From Streptomyces sp. 2114.4 (GTDB lineage Bacteria > Actinomycetota > Actinomycetes > Streptomycetales > Streptomycetaceae), in NCBI RefSeq assembly GCF_900187385.1, contig NZ_FYEY01000001.1:5208001-5272000 (forward strand): a stretch of 64,000 bases of DNA, given 5' to 3'. This document shows positions 42,987 to 51,766 of this stretch, in pieces. Within the stretch, counting starts at the first letter, position 1, and every line of letters starts with the position of its first letter. Position numbers and translations under genes: made by a program. The notes below the pieces were generated by a model. The model was not told the DNA's origin. It was given only the letters and a program-made list of their open reading frames with translations, and made no database searches.

Positions 42987-44525
42987 ATGTCCAGATTGCC
43001 TCAGTGGGTCGGTGGCCTCGGCGCCGGTCTGACCCGGCTCTCGCAGCGGATGGAGGATCAGCGCCGCCGTGCGGAAGCCGCGGTGGGGGTCGCTCCTGGC
43101 GGGAGCTTTCCGGACTCCTCGGTGGAGGCCGGTGACTCGGAAGAGCTGAGGCGTGCCGGTCATGCGGATGCCCCCGCGGCCGGCGGTCCGGAAGACGGCG
43201 CAACGCCGCACGGCGGTGCGCCGGCCACGCTCACGGTTCCCCGTACCCAGCTGCCGGAAGCCACGGACGGGGTGCCGCACCCCGCGACGGAGCCCGCCGC
43301 GCCGTCCCCCGATGCCGTCCCGCCGGAGAACGTCCCTCCGCCGCCGTCCTACGCCCCGGCCGTCGCGGCGCGCCCCGATCCGGTCGACGCGGTGCCCTGG
43401 GGCGTACGGGTCGCCGCCGAGGCGGGCTGGCGGCTGTTGGTGCTGGCGGCCACGCTGTGGGTCCTCGCGCGCGTCATCACCACCATCGAACTGGCGGTGC
43501 TCGCCTTCATCGCGGCGACGCTGATCACGGCGCTGCTGCAGCCCACCGTGGGCTGGCTGCGACGGCGCGGGCTGCCGCGCGGGCCGGCCACCGCGCTGAC
43601 CTTCATCGGCGGGTTCGTCGTCATGGGCCTGGTCGGCTGGTTCGTGGTCTGGCAGGTCCAGGACAACATCGACTCGGTCTCCAGCCGTATCCAGGAGGGC
43701 ATCACTGAGCTCAAGGGCTGGCTGCTGAAGAGCCCGTTCCATGTGACCGAGTCTCAGATCACCCAGATCGCCAAGAATCTGCAGGACGCGGTCGGCGCCA
43801 ACACCGAGGCCATCACCTCGGCCGGCCTGGAGGGCGTCACCGTCGTCCTCGAAGTGCTCACCGGCATCCTGCTGGCGATGTTCACCACGCTCTTCCTCCT
43901 CTACGACGGCCGGCGGATCTGGAACTGGGTGCTCAAGCTGGTCCCGAGCGCGGCCCGCGAGGGCGTGGCGGGCGCCGGGCCGCGGGCCTGGCGGACGCTG
44001 ACCGCCTATGTGCGCGGCACGGTGGTCGTCGCCCTGATCGACGCCATCTTCATCGGTATCGGCCTCTACTTCCTCAATGTGCCGCTGGCCGTGCCGCTCG
44101 CCGTCTTCATCTTCCTGTTCGCCTTCATCCCGCTGGTCGGCGCGGTGGTCTCGGGCGCGCTGGCGTGTGTCATCGCACTGGTCGCCAACGGAGTGTTCAC
44201 GGCGCTGATGGTGCTGGCGGTGGTGCTGGCCGTCCAGCAGATCGAGGGGCACGTCCTGCAGCCGTTCATCCTGGGCCGGGCGGTCCGGGTCCATCCGCTC
44301 GCGGTGATCCTGTCGGTCGCCGCGGGCGGCCTGATCGCGGGCATCGGCGGTGCGGTGGTCGCGGTGCCGCTGGTCGCGGTCACCAACACGGTGGTCGGCT
44401 ACCTGCGTTCGTACTCCAGGGAGCAGGCGGTACGGATGTCGGTGGCCCCGCGCGGCGCCACCGCGATCTCGGTGGCACCGACCCCGCCCCCGGTGCGGGC
44501 CAGGCCCGAGGAGCCGGGGGCGTAG
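42987..44525 (+). CDS. AI-2E family transporter
   Basis: This 512-residue AI-2E/PerM-type permease has a long disordered Pro/Ala-rich N-terminus of about 145 residues and about eight transmembrane helices in the C-terminal 340 residues. Family blocks include VLARVITTIELAVLAFIAA, GVTVVLEVLTGILLAMF and EGHVLQPFILGRAVRVHPLA. Family members export or take up diverse substrates, and transport of AI-2 itself is not implied. The ATG at 42987 has GGAAGAGGAAGG upstream. The disordered N-terminus is longer than usual. Confidence 0.87.
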   Translation: MSRLPQWVGGLGAGLTRLSQRMEDQRRRAEAAVGVAPGGSFPDSSVEAGDSEELRRAGHADAPAAGGPEDGATPHGGAPATLTVPRTQLPEATDGVPHPATEPAAPSPDAVPPENVPPPPSYAPAVAARPDPVDAVPWGVRVAAEAGWRLLVLAATLWVLARVITTIELAVLAFIAATLITALLQPTVGWLRRRGLPRGPATALTFIGGFVVMGLVGWFVVWQVQDNIDSVSSRIQEGITELKGWLLKSPFHVTESQITQIAKNLQDAVGANTEAITSAGLEGVTVVLEVLTGILLAMFTTLFLLYDGRRIWNWVLKLVPSAAREGVAGAGPRAWRTLTAYVRGTVVVALIDAIFIGIGLYFLNVPLAVPLAVFIFLFAFIPLVGAVVSGALACVIALVANGVFTALMVLAVVLAVQQIEGHVLQPFILGRAVRVHPLAVILSVAAGGLIAGIGGAVVAVPLVAVTNTVVGYLRSYSREQAVRMSVAPRGATAISVAPTPPPVRARPEEPGA

Positions 44526-44641
44526 GACGCGTCTTCCGGACCGCCCGGACCGGTCCGGGTAATCCGGGTGATCCGGTTGATCCGGATGGTCCGGAAGATG
44601 CTTCCCGGCCGCGACTTCCCGGCCGCGCCCGGCACCGGACG

Positions 44642-44680
44642 CACAGAACCCCGCAGACGCCAGGTCTGCGGGGTTCTGTG
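44642..44680. terminator. bidirectional terminator between AI-2E gene and ahpD
   Basis: CACAGAACCCCGCAGAC (44642-44658) pairs perfectly over 17 bp with 44664-44680 around the 5-nt loop GCCAG. It sits between convergent genes and can serve both. Confidence 0.92.
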
Positions 44681-44702
44681 TGGGGGCGTGCGCGCGGCGG
44701 AA

Positions 44703-45236
44703 TTACTCGGCGAGCGCGGCCTCGGCGTCGAGGGTGGCGCCGACGGCCTGCAGGACGGACGCGATCTTGACGGCCTCCTGGATCGTCTCGCGGTCCACAC
44801 CGGCCTTGCGGAGCACCTGCTCGTGCGAGTCCAGGCACATACCGCAGCCGTTGATGGCCGAGACGGCCAGCGACCACAGCTCGAAGTCGACCTTGTCCAC
44901 GCCCGGGTTGCCGATGACGTTCATCCGCAGACCGGCGCGCAGGGTGCCGTACTCCGGGTCCGACAGCAGGTGCCGGGTCCGGTAGAAGACGTTGTTCATC
45001 GCCATGATGGCGGCGGCCGACTTCGCGGCGCTGTAGGCCTCGGCGGAGAGGTTGGCCTTCGCCTCCGGCTCCAGCTCGCGCAGCACCTTCGGCGAGCGCG
45101 AAGCGATCGCGCAGGCCAGCACGGTGCCCCACAGCTGCTGCTGCGGGAGGTCGCTGTTGCCGATGACCGAGCCGAGGTTGAGCTTGAGGTCCTTGGCGTA
45201 GTCCGGTACCGCGGACTTCAGTTCGTCGAGAGCCAT
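44703..45236 (-). CDS. ahpD: alkyl hydroperoxide reductase AhpD
   Basis: The 177-residue AhpD has the CGMCLDSHE active site: Cys131 and Cys134 with His138 in a CxxC-x3-H arrangement. In actinobacteria AhpD regenerates AhpC through lipoamide systems instead of AhpF. It lies 32 bp downstream of ahpC in the same direction and is probably co-transcribed. Confidence 0.95.
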   Translation of the reverse strand: MALDELKSAVPDYAKDLKLNLGSVIGNSDLPQQQLWGTVLACAIASRSPKVLRELEPEAKANLSAEAYSAAKSAAAIMAMNNVFYRTRHLLSDPEYGTLRAGLRMNVIGNPGVDKVDFELWSLAVSAINGCGMCLDSHEQVLRKAGVDRETIQEAVKIASVLQAVGATLDAEAALAE

Positions 45237-45268
45237 GTCAGATCTGCCTCCAGTTCGCTAGCTGCGGT

Positions 45269-45823
45269 TCACTCGCCCGAGAGCAGCGCGACCGGGTCGA
45301 GGGTGTCGTCGCCCTTGGACCAGTTGCAGGGGCACAGCTCGTCGGTCTGCAGGGCGTCGAGGACCCGCAGGACCTCCTTGGGGTTACGGCCGACGGAACC
45401 GGCGGTCACCATGGTGAACTGGATCTCGTTGTTCTGGTCGACGATGAAGACGGCGCGCTGCGCGAAGCCGTCCTCGCCCTCGATGCCCAGGTCGCGCATG
45501 AGCTCGTGCTTGGAGTCGGCGAGCATCGGGAAGGGCAGGTCGGTCAGGTCCGGGTGGTCCTTGCGCCAGGCGTGGTGCACGAACTCGGAGTCGCCGGAGA
45601 AGCCGAGAACCTGGGCGTCACGGTCGGCGAACTCGTCGTTCAGCTTGCCGAAGGCGGCGATCTCGGTCGGGCACACGAAGGTGAAGTCCTTGGGCCACGC
45701 AAAGACGATCTTCCACTTGCCCTCGTAGGTCTTGTGGTTGATCTGCTCGAACTCCTGGCCCTTCTCCAGCGAAACGCAGGCGGTCAGGTCGAACTCGGGG
45801 AACTTGTCACCGACAGTGAGCAC
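45269..45823 (-). CDS. ahpC: alkyl hydroperoxide reductase AhpC (2-Cys peroxiredoxin)
   Basis: The 184-residue peroxiredoxin has peroxidatic Cys51 in KDFTFVCPTE and C-terminal cysteines Cys164 and Cys166 in LCPCNW. The actinobacterial AhpC/Prx1-type C-terminus is intact. It reduces peroxides and peroxynitrite with AhpD. It is divergent from oxyR, with the intergenic region at 45824-45955 as the shared control region. Confidence 0.96.
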   Translation of the reverse strand: MLTVGDKFPEFDLTACVSLEKGQEFEQINHKTYEGKWKIVFAWPKDFTFVCPTEIAAFGKLNDEFADRDAQVLGFSGDSEFVHHAWRKDHPDLTDLPFPMLADSKHELMRDLGIEGEDGFAQRAVFIVDQNNEIQFTMVTAGSVGRNPKEVLRVLDALQTDELCPCNWSKGDDTLDPVALLSGE

Positions 45824-45955
45824 GTACTCTCCTTGTTGCGCAGAAAGTCCCTTTTGGGGACTTTCCGTGAGGCTTGGACGGGTTACACATTGCCACAGCA
45901 GGCATTGATCAGGGAAATAGCTAGACTGGTTAATGTTGATCGGAGGTGGTTATCA
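45824..45955. promoter_or_regulatory. ahpC-oxyR divergent control region
   Basis: This 132-bp region holds a 9-bp hairpin GAAAGTCCC (45843-45851) with GGGACTTTC (45857-45865) in the ahpC leader. Two direct TTGATC elements lie at 45905-45910 and 45936-45941, on either side of a likely oxyR promoter. OxyR is expected to bind here to control ahpCD and its own gene (family knowledge). Precise sites are inferred. Confidence 0.6.
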
Positions 45956-46915
45956 GTGGCTTCACCGGCGAGTCAGGGCGGCAGACCCCGCCAGCCGAGT
46001 CTGGCCCAGCTGCGGGCGTTCGTGGCGGTGGCCGAGCAGCTGCATTTCCGCGAGGCGGCGGCCGAGATCGGTATGAGCCAGCCCGCACTGTCCGGGTCGG
46101 TCTCCGCACTGGAGGAGACCCTGGGAGTGCAACTGCTGGAGCGTACGACGCGCAAGGTGCTGCTGTCGCCCGCGGGGGAGCGGGTGGCCGCGCGGGCCAG
46201 GACGGTCCTGGAGGCCGTCGGCGATCTGATGGAGGAGGCGGAGGCGGCCCGCGCGCCGTTCACGGGCGTGCTGCGGCTCGGCGTCATCCCCACCGTCGCC
46301 CCGTATCTGCTGCCCGCCGTCCTGCGGCTGGTCCATGAGACCTACCCCGACCTGGACCTCCAGGTGCACGAGGAGCAGACCGCTTCCCTCCTGGACGGCC
46401 TGTCCCACGGACGCCTCGACCTGCTCCTGCTCGCCGTGCCGCTCGGCGTCCCCCAGGTCACCGAACTCCCGCTCTTCGAAGAGGACTTCGTCCTGGTCGC
46501 CCCCAAGGACCACTGGCTCGGCGGTCGCGGCGACATCCCGCGCCAGGCCCTCCAGGAACTGGACCTGCTGCTGCTCGACGAGGGCCACTGCCTGCGGGAC
46601 CAGGCCCTGGACATCTGCCGGGAGGCCGGCCGGGACGAGAACACCCCCGTCACCACCAGTGCCGCGGGCCTGTCCACCCTGGTCCAACTGGTCGCCGGCG
46701 GTCTCGGAGTGACCCTGCTGCCGCGCACCGCGCTCCGCGTCGAAACCGGCCGCAACGACCAGCTCACCACCGGCTACTTCGCCGACCCGGCGCCCGCCCG
46801 GACCATCGCCCTCGCCATGCGGACGGGCGCCGCCCGCCAGAGCGAGTTCGAGGAGTTCGCGGCGGCGCTGCGGGGGGCGTTGCGGGGGTTGCCGGTGCGG
46901 ATGGCCGGGGGGTGA
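45956..46915 (+). CDS. oxyR: LysR-type hydrogen peroxide sensor OxyR
   Basis: The 319-residue LysR regulator has an N-terminal helix-turn-helix (LAQLRAFVAVAEQLHFREAA) and an effector domain. Two redox cysteines, Cys212 and Cys221 in LLLLDEGHCLRDQALDICRE, correspond to the OxyR disulfide pair. It is divergent from ahpCD, as is usual in actinobacteria. The GTG at 45956 has GGAGGT 8 nt upstream. The last 14 codons (FEEFAAALRGALRG) recur as a 40-bp imperfect copy at 47653, after the Uma2 gene. Confidence 0.95.
   Translation: MASPASQGGRPRQPSLAQLRAFVAVAEQLHFREAAAEIGMSQPALSGSVSALEETLGVQLLERTTRKVLLSPAGERVAARARTVLEAVGDLMEEAEAARAPFTGVLRLGVIPTVAPYLLPAVLRLVHETYPDLDLQVHEEQTASLLDGLSHGRLDLLLLAVPLGVPQVTELPLFEEDFVLVAPKDHWLGGRGDIPRQALQELDLLLLDEGHCLRDQALDICREAGRDENTPVTTSAAGLSTLVQLVAGGLGVTLLPRTALRVETGRNDQLTTGYFADPAPARTIALAMRTGAARQSEFEEFAAALRGALRGLPVRMAGG
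46849..46888 (+). repeat. left copy of 40-bp direct repeat (oxyR 3' end)
   Basis: CGAGGAGTTCGCGGCGGCGC and the following 20 bases (to 46888) match 47653-47692 at 38 of 40 positions. This copy lies inside the oxyR coding sequence. Confidence 0.93.
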
Positions 46916-46918
46916 GGG

Positions 46919-47518
46919 TCAGGGGCGGGCGACCGAGAGGATCGCTTCGACGTCGAGTGTGATCTCGGCGCCGAGGGAGGCGGGGAGCGTGACGCGTTGG
47001 CCGGGGGCGTGGACGCTGTGGTTGCGGTACTCGTTGGCGAACGGTTCCGTCAGGATGTGAATGCGGTCCTTCTTGCGGTCGATGATGACGTAGACCGGGA
47101 TCTTGGCGATCGCGTACGCGGCGACCTTCGTCTTGAGGTCGGTGGCGTAGTTGGAAGAGGTCACTTCCAGCACCATCCGGAAGACAACCGGGTCGTAGCA
47201 GTTGTCCGCCACGAGGTGATCCCGGTAGTCGGCGTCGACGACGGCGAGGTCGGGGATCGCGTAGTCCTCGGGGCCGTCGGGGAGCCATACGCCCATGGCC
47301 TGGGCAACTCGTGTCTCCGCTCCGTGCGCAGGCGCGAAAGCGAAGATGAGGTCGGTCAGTGAATCGGCGTGCGGGCCGTCGGCCGGCGGCGTCACGGTGA
47401 GGTCTCCCCCGATGATCTCGATGCGGTAGCCAGGGAGCTTCTCGGTGAGCTGTGCGGCCACCTCGAGCAGGCTGGGCAGCTTGCCGTCATGAGGGTGCTC
47501 GACTGCTGCGGCAGACAT
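46919..47518 (-). CDS. Uma2 family (DUF820) restriction-endonuclease-like protein
   Basis: This 199-residue PD-(D/E)xK-fold protein of the Uma2 family has DYAIPDLAVVDADY, FRMVLEVTSSN and, further on, TKVAAYAIAKIPVYVIIDRK. Its Asp, Glu-x-x-Ser and Lys positions fit the nuclease core. The family is widespread in Streptomyces, usually in many copies per genome, and its role is unknown. The ATG at 47518 has AGGAGG 7 nt upstream. It is convergent with oxyR with only 3 bp between stops. Copies of the oxyR 3' end flank it, so it may have been inserted at this point (inference). Confidence 0.87.
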   Translation of the reverse strand: MSAAAVEHPHDGKLPSLLEVAAQLTEKLPGYRIEIIGGDLTVTPPADGPHADSLTDLIFAFAPAHGAETRVAQAMGVWLPDGPEDYAIPDLAVVDADYRDHLVADNCYDPVVFRMVLEVTSSNYATDLKTKVAAYAIAKIPVYVIIDRKKDRIHILTEPFANEYRNHSVHAPGQRVTLPASLGAEITLDVEAILSVARP

Positions 47519-47777
47519 GTAGTGCCTCCTGATGGCTGGTATCGAGGCCATCATCGTAGGCAAGGCTGCCCGCACACGTCTCTTACGACCACGTTCATCC
47601 ATCCGTGGCTCGTTTCGGCACGGGGTCTTCGGCGCATCGAGGAGTTCGGGGGCGAGGAGTTCGCTGCGGCGCTGCGGGGGGCATTGCGGGGGCGTTCGTG
47701 GAACAGCCCGTACGAAGGCCCGCAAGTGCATCGGACGGGCCGTGCCGTAGTGCCGCCCATCGCGTACCCCGCCCCCC
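47519..47777. other. intergenic region after the Uma2 gene, containing oxyR-like debris
   Basis: No gene was found. It contains the right copy of the oxyR 3' repeat (47653-47692), an 18-nt echo GCATCGAGGAGTTCGGGG just before it, and the junction to the frameshifted DHFR-family gene. Confidence 0.7.
47653..47692 (+). repeat. right copy of 40-bp direct repeat
   Basis: It matches 46849-46888 in oxyR at 38 of 40 positions and still encodes EEFAAALRGALRG in one frame. It lies 135 bp upstream of the Uma2 start codon. Confidence 0.93.
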
Positions 47778-48376
47778 TCAGACCCCGCCGCCCCGCTCAT
47801 ACGTCAGAAACGCCGCGCCGCTCTGGAGGACCGTGTGTTCGGTCAGTTCCCAGGTGCGGGGGCGAAGGGGGTGGTGGGGGAGAAGAGGGGGAGGCCGGTG
47901 CCGAGGGTGAGGGGGCTGAGTTTGACGATCAGCTGGTCGATCTCCGGGTAGAGCGCGCCGGCCAGTTCGCTGCCGCCCAGCAGCCAGATGTCCTTGCCGT
48001 CGGCGGACTTCAGCTCGCGGGCCTTTTCCACCGGGTCGGTGGCGACCAGTTCCACCGCCGGGTCGGGGCTCTCTTTCATGCTCCGGGAGAAGACCAGGTG
48101 GCGCAGGTGGGGGTAGGCGTCGGTGAGGCCGGCGCGGAGGCCGATCTCGTAGGTGCGCCGGCCCTCCAGGACGGTGTCGAAGCGCGTGCCCTCGTCGGTG
48201 ATGCCGAGGGCCGACCGGGCCTGGGCGGGCAGGACCTCGGGGAGTTCGGCGGCCAGGTGCTTGAGGTAGTCGTCGGCGATCGGCCAGAAGCCGTCCGGGC
48301 CGGTGGGGTCCGCACCGTCCGGGCCGGCGAGGAAGCCGTCGAGGGTGGAGGCGATGCAATAGACGAGCCGACGCAT
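47778..48376 (-). pseudogene. DHFR/RibD-C family reductase with a C-terminal frameshift
   Basis: The first frame starts at 48376 (MRRLVYCIASTLDGFLAGPD) and encodes 177 residues to a stop at 47843, with the usual family blocks RRTYEIGLRAG and KDIWLLGGSELAGAL. It ends FSPTTPFAPAPGN. The missing family C-terminus, WELTEHTVLQSGAAFLTYER, continues in another frame down to a stop at 47778. A 1-base indel in the C-rich stretch near 47855-47880 explains this. The protein would be NADPH-dependent and of unknown substrate. A sequencing error in the C-tract cannot be excluded; if real, the product is truncated by about 20 residues. Confidence 0.8.
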
Positions 48377-48434
48377 AAAGGGTCCCCCTGGGGCAGTTGG
48401 CGGGCGCTGCTGCGTGCGGAATGATCTCGCAGAT

Positions 48435-48515
48435 TCACTCCGCACGCAGTCCATCCGGGCGCATCAGGCGCCACGCCAGCGGCAGGGAGAGCGCGGTGAC
48501 GAGGACGACGGCCGC
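48435..48515 (-). pseudogene. C-terminal fragment of an FtsX-like permease
   Basis: The minus strand from about 48515 down to the stop at 48435 encodes VVLVTALSLPLAWRLMRPDG followed by LRAE. This is nearly the same as the last residues of the intact permease at 48609 (FLVTLLSLPPLWRMMRPDG, LRTE). No upstream continuation is detectable. It is the remnant of a tandem paralogue mostly lost by deletion. Confidence 0.85.
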
Positions 48516-48536
48516 CGCGGTGCCGGGCGGTGCCGC

Positions 48537-48606
48537 GCCCCGGGCCGGACGGGGGGACCGGGCAGTGCCGCACCCCGGGCCGGACGGGAGCACCGGGCAG
48601 TGCCGC
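48537..48606. repeat. 35-bp direct repeat between the permease fragment and the intact permease
   Basis: Two head-to-tail 35-bp units (48537-48571 and 48572-48606) match at 32 of 35 positions, with CCCCGGGCCGGACGGG and ACCGGGCAGTGCCGC shared. A partial third unit precedes them. They fill the space between the fragment and the stop of the intact permease gene. Confidence 0.9.
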
Positions 48607-48608
48607 GC

Positions 48609-51080
48609 TCACTCCGTCCGCAGCCCGTCGGGCCGCATCATCCGCCACAGCGGCGGCAGGCTCAGCAGTGTCACCAAGAAGATCATGCCGCCGCCGGCCC
48701 CGGTGATGCCCGCCACCACCGGCCAGTCGACCGTCACCGGGCCGTCGATCGTCGTCAGCAGCAGCGTCCCCAGCGCCAGCCCGCAGCCCAGCGCCAGGAT
48801 CAGCCCGAGCAGTACGGGGAGGGCGGTCTGCCACAGCACCGACCAGCCCAGGGTGGCGCGGCGGGTGCCGTACGCATCGAGGACGGACAGCAGCCGGCGG
48901 CGCTCGTGGAGCTGTTCGACGGTGGAGATGACCAGGCCCGAGCCGATCAGCAGCAGGGTGAGGACGGCACCGGCGAACAGGCCCTTGCGGACGCCGGTGT
49001 ACTGCGCGTCATGCGGATTGTCGACGGCGGAGGACTCGTTCATCGTCGGATCGATACGGGCCACGGTGTTGCGGATGTACTCCACGGCGTCCGGGGTGCC
49101 GCGATCGAAGTCGACCTTGAACTCCACGGTGGGCTGGGCGAGCCGGCCGGTGTCGAGGGCGGACGGGGTGACCAGCAGGTCGTACGAGAAGTGGTCGGGG
49201 CCGCGTGTGCGGTCGAGGAGCCGGACCTCGCGGGCCGCCGCGGGGACCGTCCACAGATGCGGGGGCCGCGGACCTTCGTCGGCGTACGGGGGATTGAGGT
49301 TGACCGTCGCCCCGGGCGCGAGCGCGGCGTCCCGGCCCGTGACATCGGTGAGGAACACCTCGCCGTCGCGGCAGGAGCCCAGGCGGGCCAGTCTGCGCAG
49401 CTCGGCGCAGCTGCCGACGGCGAGCGTCGAGAGCGGTGCACCGGACGCGGGACGCCCGGCGGCCGGCAGCCGGGTGATGTTCGCGTCGATCGTGCCGCGG
49501 ACCGCCGTCACCCCGTGTGTGGCGCGCAGCGCGCCGAGCGCCCGCTGGGTCCGCGGCCAGTCCTTGGCGTCGGCCCACAGGCTGATCCGCGGGAGCTTGC
49601 CGGACTCCGCGTACGCCTGGGCGTAGCCGGCCTGCATACCCGTCATGAGCATATGGATCGCGATGGCACCGGCCACCGCGATGGTGATGCCGCTGACCGC
49701 GCGGGTGGCCGAGCTGCTGCTCAACTGCAGGCGGCGGACCGCGAGTTGCCAGGCGACCGGACCGCCGCGCAGCCGGCCGACCACCGCGTCCACCAGCCAG
49801 GGCAGCAGGACGGTGACGCCGAGCAGCAGCAGCATCGCGCCGGCCGCGAGCCGGAGGGCGTTGAACGGGGTGTCGCGCCACGGCTGCGCCCGGGCCAGCG
49901 GCACCAGCAGCGCGATGCCCACGGCGGGCAGCGCCACCCGCCACCACAGCCGGCGGCGCGGCGCGGGGCGGTGGCGGACGATGCCCAGCGGCTCGACGGT
50001 GATGCCGCGCTGGGCGAACAGCGTCACCACGACCGCCGCCGCAGGCACGAGTACGGCGATCAGCGCGACGGCGAGCGGGGCGGGCGACACGTCCGAGGGG
50101 AAGACGTTGACGCCCCACAACGTGATCACCGAAGCGCACTGCCGGCCGGCCAGGAACAGCGCGCCGCCGCCCGCCAGCCCCAGCAGCGAACCGAACAGCT
50201 CCTCACCGGAGGAGATCCGGCGGGTCGCACGGACATCGGCGCCGACCAGCCGGAGCGCGGCCAGCCGGCGCTCCCGCCGCTCGTTGCCGAACCGTATGGA
50301 CGTGCCGAGGAAGGCCAGCACCGGCAGCATCAGCGTCACACACGTCATGACCACGAGCACCACGACGGGTGCCCGCATCCGAGGCGGGTTCCAGTTCTTG
50401 CCGAAGTGGTCGATGCGGTAGCCGTCGGGCGCGGTGAGCGTGGCGCTCTGCGCGACGTAGGTGAGCTCGCGCGGGCCGAGCAGACCCGCGTCGCCGATCA
50501 CGCCGGCCACGTCGTAGGGCAGCCGGTCGCGCAGCAGCGCACCTTCGGGGGAGTCCAGCAGCTCCTTGAGCGCCGGGGAGACCAGCATCCGTCCGGGGCC
50601 GGGGAGATGACCGATGCCGGGAGGTACGGGCGGATGCGCGCCGTCCGGGCGTAGCAGGCGGCCGCGGATCGGCGCACCGCGGAAGGTGGTGTCGGCCGAG
50701 GTGTAGAGGACGGTGCGGTCGGAGCGCGGGGGAGGGTTCACCTGGCCCAGGTTCTCGCGGGCCTTCTCCCGGCCGTGCCAGGCATCCAGCAGGGGCGGTA
50801 CGGACGAGCACAGCAGCAGGACGGCGACGCCCAGGCCGACGCCGAGCGCGGTCAGCGCCGTACGGATCCAGCCCTCGCGGCCGCCGCCGGCCGCGAACCG
50901 CATCCCCATCGCGAGGTCACGGGCCCAGGTCGCGGAGCCGGTGCGGGGGGTGGCGGACGGGCCCCGGCGGGCAGGCGGTTCGGGTGTGCGGCCGTCACCC
51001 CGGCCGCTGCTCTGGCCGCTGTTGCTGTCGCTGCCGTCGCCGCCGCTCCCGCTGCCGGTGGACGAGCGCAGCAGGCTCAT
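48609..51080 (-). CDS. FtsX-like ABC transporter permease (MacB-type)
   Basis: The 823-residue permease has a disordered N-terminus and about ten transmembrane helices arranged as two FtsX-like modules. The first module is near 70-330 (LGVGLGVAVLLLCSSVPPLL and TCVTLMLPVLAFLG) and the second near 390-823. Large extracytoplasmic domains separate the helices. It is the partner of the ATP-binding protein just upstream, with start and stop overlapping (ATGA, 51077-51080). It is probably an efflux or extracytoplasmic-function ABC system under PadR control. Substrate unknown. Confidence 0.9.
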   Translation of the reverse strand: MSLLRSSTGSGSGGDGSDSNSGQSSGRGDGRTPEPPARRGPSATPRTGSATWARDLAMGMRFAAGGGREGWIRTALTALGVGLGVAVLLLCSSVPPLLDAWHGREKARENLGQVNPPPRSDRTVLYTSADTTFRGAPIRGRLLRPDGAHPPVPPGIGHLPGPGRMLVSPALKELLDSPEGALLRDRLPYDVAGVIGDAGLLGPRELTYVAQSATLTAPDGYRIDHFGKNWNPPRMRAPVVVLVVMTCVTLMLPVLAFLGTSIRFGNERRERRLAALRLVGADVRATRRISSGEELFGSLLGLAGGGALFLAGRQCASVITLWGVNVFPSDVSPAPLAVALIAVLVPAAAVVVTLFAQRGITVEPLGIVRHRPAPRRRLWWRVALPAVGIALLVPLARAQPWRDTPFNALRLAAGAMLLLLGVTVLLPWLVDAVVGRLRGGPVAWQLAVRRLQLSSSSATRAVSGITIAVAGAIAIHMLMTGMQAGYAQAYAESGKLPRISLWADAKDWPRTQRALGALRATHGVTAVRGTIDANITRLPAAGRPASGAPLSTLAVGSCAELRRLARLGSCRDGEVFLTDVTGRDAALAPGATVNLNPPYADEGPRPPHLWTVPAAAREVRLLDRTRGPDHFSYDLLVTPSALDTGRLAQPTVEFKVDFDRGTPDAVEYIRNTVARIDPTMNESSAVDNPHDAQYTGVRKGLFAGAVLTLLLIGSGLVISTVEQLHERRRLLSVLDAYGTRRATLGWSVLWQTALPVLLGLILALGCGLALGTLLLTTIDGPVTVDWPVVAGITGAGGGMIFLVTLLSLPPLWRMMRPDGLRTE

Positions 51081-51766
51081 ATCAAGCCCGCCAGCATGTC
51101 CTTCACTTTGCCGTCCCGGACCACGACCTCCCGGTCGGAGTAGGCGGCGACCCGGGCCTCGTGGGTGACCAGCACGACCGCGGCGTGGGTCTCCCGGGCT
51201 GCGTCGGTCAGCAGCGTCAGGACGCGTTCACCGTTGAGCGAGTCCAAAGCGCCGGTGGGCTCGTCCGCGAAGATGACCCGCGGGCGGGTGGCGAGGGCGC
51301 GGGCGACCGCGATCCGCTGGCCCTGACCGCCGGATATCTCGCCGGGCCGTTGGCCGTGCACCTTCTCGACCTCCAGCCGCTCCAGCCACTCGCGTGCCTG
51401 TCGTTCGGCCTCCTTGCGCTTGGTGCCGTTCAGCCGCAGGGGCAGCGCGACATTCTCCAGCGCGGTCAACTCCGGTACCAGCTGGCCGAATTGGAAGACG
51501 AAGCCGAAGTCGGTACGGCGCAGGGCGCTGCGCCGGGCGTCGCTCAGCGCGTTCAGGGTGTGCGGGCCGTAGCGGACGGTGCCGGAGTCCGGGCTGATGA
51601 TCCCGCCCAGGCAGTGCAGCAGGGTCGATTTGCCGGAGCCCGACGGGCCCATGACGGCGACGACCTCACCCGGGTGGAGGGAGAACTCCACGCCGTCCAG
51701 TGCCGGTGTGGCCCCATAGGTCTTGTACAGCCCCTCCGCCGCGAGCAGCGAACCCTCCGGTGTCAT
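51077..51766 (-). CDS. ABC transporter ATP-binding protein
   Basis: The 229-residue ATPase of the MacB/LolD type has Walker A GPSGSGKST (about residues 39-47), signature ISGGQGQRIAVARAL (Ile replaces the usual Leu), Walker B RVIFADEPTGALD and the H-loop VLVTHE. The start at 51766 is the ATG whose overlap with the PadR stop is ATGA. Its stop overlaps the permease start. The whole unit padR-ATPase-permease is translationally coupled. Confidence 0.94.
   Translation of the reverse strand: MTPEGSLLAAEGLYKTYGATPALDGVEFSLHPGEVVAVMGPSGSGKSTLLHCLGGIISPDSGTVRYGPHTLNALSDARRSALRRTDFGFVFQFGQLVPELTALENVALPLRLNGTKRKEAERQAREWLERLEVEKVHGQRPGEISGGQGQRIAVARALATRPRVIFADEPTGALDSLNGERVLTLLTDAARETHAAVVLVTHEARVAAYSDREVVVRDGKVKDMLAGLI

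Noticed and set aside
46919..47518. Uma2 gene as part of a restriction-modification system
   Set aside because: No methylase or specificity gene is adjacent. Uma2 proteins occur alone in Streptomyces, so no defence system is claimed.
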